The notes beneath the pieces are model-generated. The model had not been told where the DNA came from, did no database searches, and saw only the letters and a program-made list of their open reading frames with translations. A program made the position numbers and the translations under genes. DNA of 5,800 nucleotides from Patescibacteria group bacterium UBA6102 (GTDB taxonomy: Bacteria > Patescibacteriota > Minisyncoccia > Minisyncoccales > UBA5738), in contig DIWQ01000024.1 of assembly GCA_002423555.1 (NCBI GenBank), positions 1-5,800 of the forward strand, written 5' to 3'. Shown here piece after piece: positions 5,022 through 5,800 of the stretch (position 1 is its first letter; every line of letters starts with the position of its first letter).

Positions 5022-5174
5022 AAATAAATTCCAAATTCTAAATCCTAAACTCTAAACAAATCTAAATATCAAAATAGAAAATTTAAAATGAACATGTTTT
5101 TCGTTTTGAAATTTTTAAGTTTGAATTTTGAATTTGTTTGGGATTTGGATATTAGGATTTAGGATTTAATTATT
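5022..5174. repeat. AT-rich imperfect inverted repeat between the GH57 and DUF5752 genes
   Basis: The left arm (about 5022-5090) is built of words like aaattctaaatcctaa. The right arm (about 5100-5174) reverse-complements to closely similar text (tcctaaatcctaatatcc, then aaacaaattcaaaattc), meeting near gaacatgttt. A 21-base part of the right arm (5126-5146) is identical, inverted, to 993-1013 by the tRNA, showing a dispersed repeat family. The element fills the whole spacer without touching either gene. I see no promoter or terminator of normal form in it. Confidence 0.6.
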
Positions 5175-5486
5175 ATGGTTAAAACCGCTCCCAAAAAAAC
5201 AATGTCCGTGGTTGCCGACGTTGAACCGGAAAAGGCGTTTTGGTTAAATGACGGACGAATGTTGAAAAATCTCAAAGAGTTGGCGCAGGCGTTGGAAACA
5301 ATGGACGGCGCGCTTTGGAGTTTCCACGCCAATGGCGAAAGAAATGATTTCGCCAACTGGGTGGAAGATGTCTTCGGGCAGAAACAGCTTGGTTCGGCGT
5401 TGCGCAAAACCAAGAGTGCCAAAACCGCCGCCAAGAGGATCAAGGAAAAAATGAGCGCCCCCCGGTTTTGGTCTTTCTTGATGTAG
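5175..5486 (+). CDS. DUF5752 family protein
   Basis: A 103-residue soluble protein. After a short Lys/Thr leader the family core begins: EKAFWLNDGRMLKNLKELAQ (residues 19-38), ALETMDGALWSFHANG (39-54), ERNDFANWVEDVFG (55-68), then a basic helix KTKSAKTAAKRIKEKM (78-93). The FWL-x-DGR, W-x-F-H and RNDFA-x-WV signatures and the length match DUF5752. The function is not established in what I know. In bacteria and archaea the family is often found beside GH57 enzymes and glycogen-synthase-like glycosyltransferases, as here. An auxiliary role in α-glucan metabolism is therefore inferred from context only. It lies 30 bases before the GT3 gene and is probably cotranscribed. Start ATG 5175 has no Shine-Dalgarno. 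The C-terminal tail APRFWSFLM is short and hydrophobic. Confidence 0.8.
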   Translation: MVKTAPKKTMSVVADVEPEKAFWLNDGRMLKNLKELAQALETMDGALWSFHANGERNDFANWVEDVFGQKQLGSALRKTKSAKTAAKRIKEKMSAPRFWSFLM

Positions 5487-5516
5487 CCCGATTAAAACGC
5501 CCCCGCCTTAACGCCG

Positions 5517-5800
5517 ATGAAAAATATAAAAAAAACATTGCTGTCTCCGCAAGCGGATTTGTTGTTGGAAATTTCATGGGAAGTTTGCAATAAAATCGGC
5601 GGTATCAACACGGTTTTGGCCACCAAAGCCGCGCAAATGGCCAAGCGCTATCAAGACGGCTATTTTTTGGTCGGCCCGTATCTGGCGCAAAACGCGAAAC
5701 ACCAGCTGGAGGAAATATCGCCGAAAGGATGGCTCAAAACCGCTTTTGACAACCTGAAAAATCAAGGCATCGTCTGCCATTGCGGAAGATGGCTGATTGA
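5517..5800 (+). CDS. GT3 (eukaryote-type) glycogen synthase, N-terminal part, cut by the window edge
   Basis: Ninety-four codons are visible before the right edge. The segment LLLEISWEVCNKIGGINTVL (residues 15-34) contains the donor-binding Gly-Gly (28-29). It is followed by KAAQMAKRYQDGYFLVGPY (37-55), then GWLK (71-74) and GIVCHCGRWLI (84-94). This order, W/TEVxNxxGGIxTVL, then a K-A segment, YFLxGP, and GRWLI, matches family GT3 synthases of fungi, animals and some bacteria, not the GT5 GlgA type. GT3 enzymes lengthen α-1,4-glucan from UDP-glucose. The allosteric arginine cluster and catalytic Glu would lie in the unseen C-terminal part. ATG 5517 follows the DUF5752 stop by 30 bases and is the first start in frame. 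A Shine-Dalgarno is absent. Membership of GT3 is fairly sure, and activity cannot be judged from this fragment. Confidence 0.85.
   Translation, partial: MKNIKKTLLSPQADLLLEISWEVCNKIGGINTVLATKAAQMAKRYQDGYFLVGPYLAQNAKHQLEEISPKGWLKTAFDNLKNQGIVCHCGRWLI

Overview
The window looks like a chromosomal segment of a candidate-phyla-radiation (Patescibacteria, probably Parcubacteria-like) bacterium. This is inferred from compact genes with almost no Shine-Dalgarno sequences, A-rich low-complexity palindromic spacers, REP- and MITE-like palindromes, and a patchy α-glucan gene set with a eukaryote-type (GT3) glycogen synthase. Stops used are TGA, TAA and TAG, and no in-frame TGA is seen inside the long genes, so the standard bacterial code fits. 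No marker gene here fixes the taxonomy.

Positions 1-600 are mobile-element debris: the last 41 codons of a probable DDE transposase, a probable insertion-sequence end with a 13-bp motif repeated twice, four adjacent GC-rich hairpins (274-407) arranged like a REP/BIME mosaic, and, directly behind the hairpins on the minus strand, the C-terminal end of a broken HNH endonuclease. Positions 541-875 hold no convincing gene. A tRNA-Ser(GGA) with an encoded CCA lies on the minus strand at 876-963, followed by an A-rich dispersed repeat.

Positions 1100-2390 hold accessory genes. A small gene of unknown function (1284-1671) is split by a frameshift in a run of seven G. A good sigma70-type promoter overlaps its stop. 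A 197-bp MITE-like element with 22-bp perfect terminal inverted repeats begins at the -10 box of that promoter. Next comes a DUF4870/Tic20-like small membrane protein with a strong rho-independent terminator.

Positions 2388-5800 hold an α-glucan (glycogen-type) cluster on the plus strand: a GT4 glycosyltransferase, a GH57 α-amylase-family enzyme with both catalytic residues, a DUF5752 protein, and the first 94 codons of a GT3 glycogen synthase running off the end. The cluster probably makes and remodels an intracellular storage glucan. A -10 box just after the terminator sits ahead of a possible leaderless 17-codon leader peptide whose stop overlaps the GT4 start (TAATG). The spacers before GH57 and before the DUF5752 gene are AT-rich imperfect palindromes. 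I see no wholly new defence or mobile system. The most notable points are the hairpin/HNH remnant, the MITE at a promoter, the G-run frameshift and the possible leader peptide.
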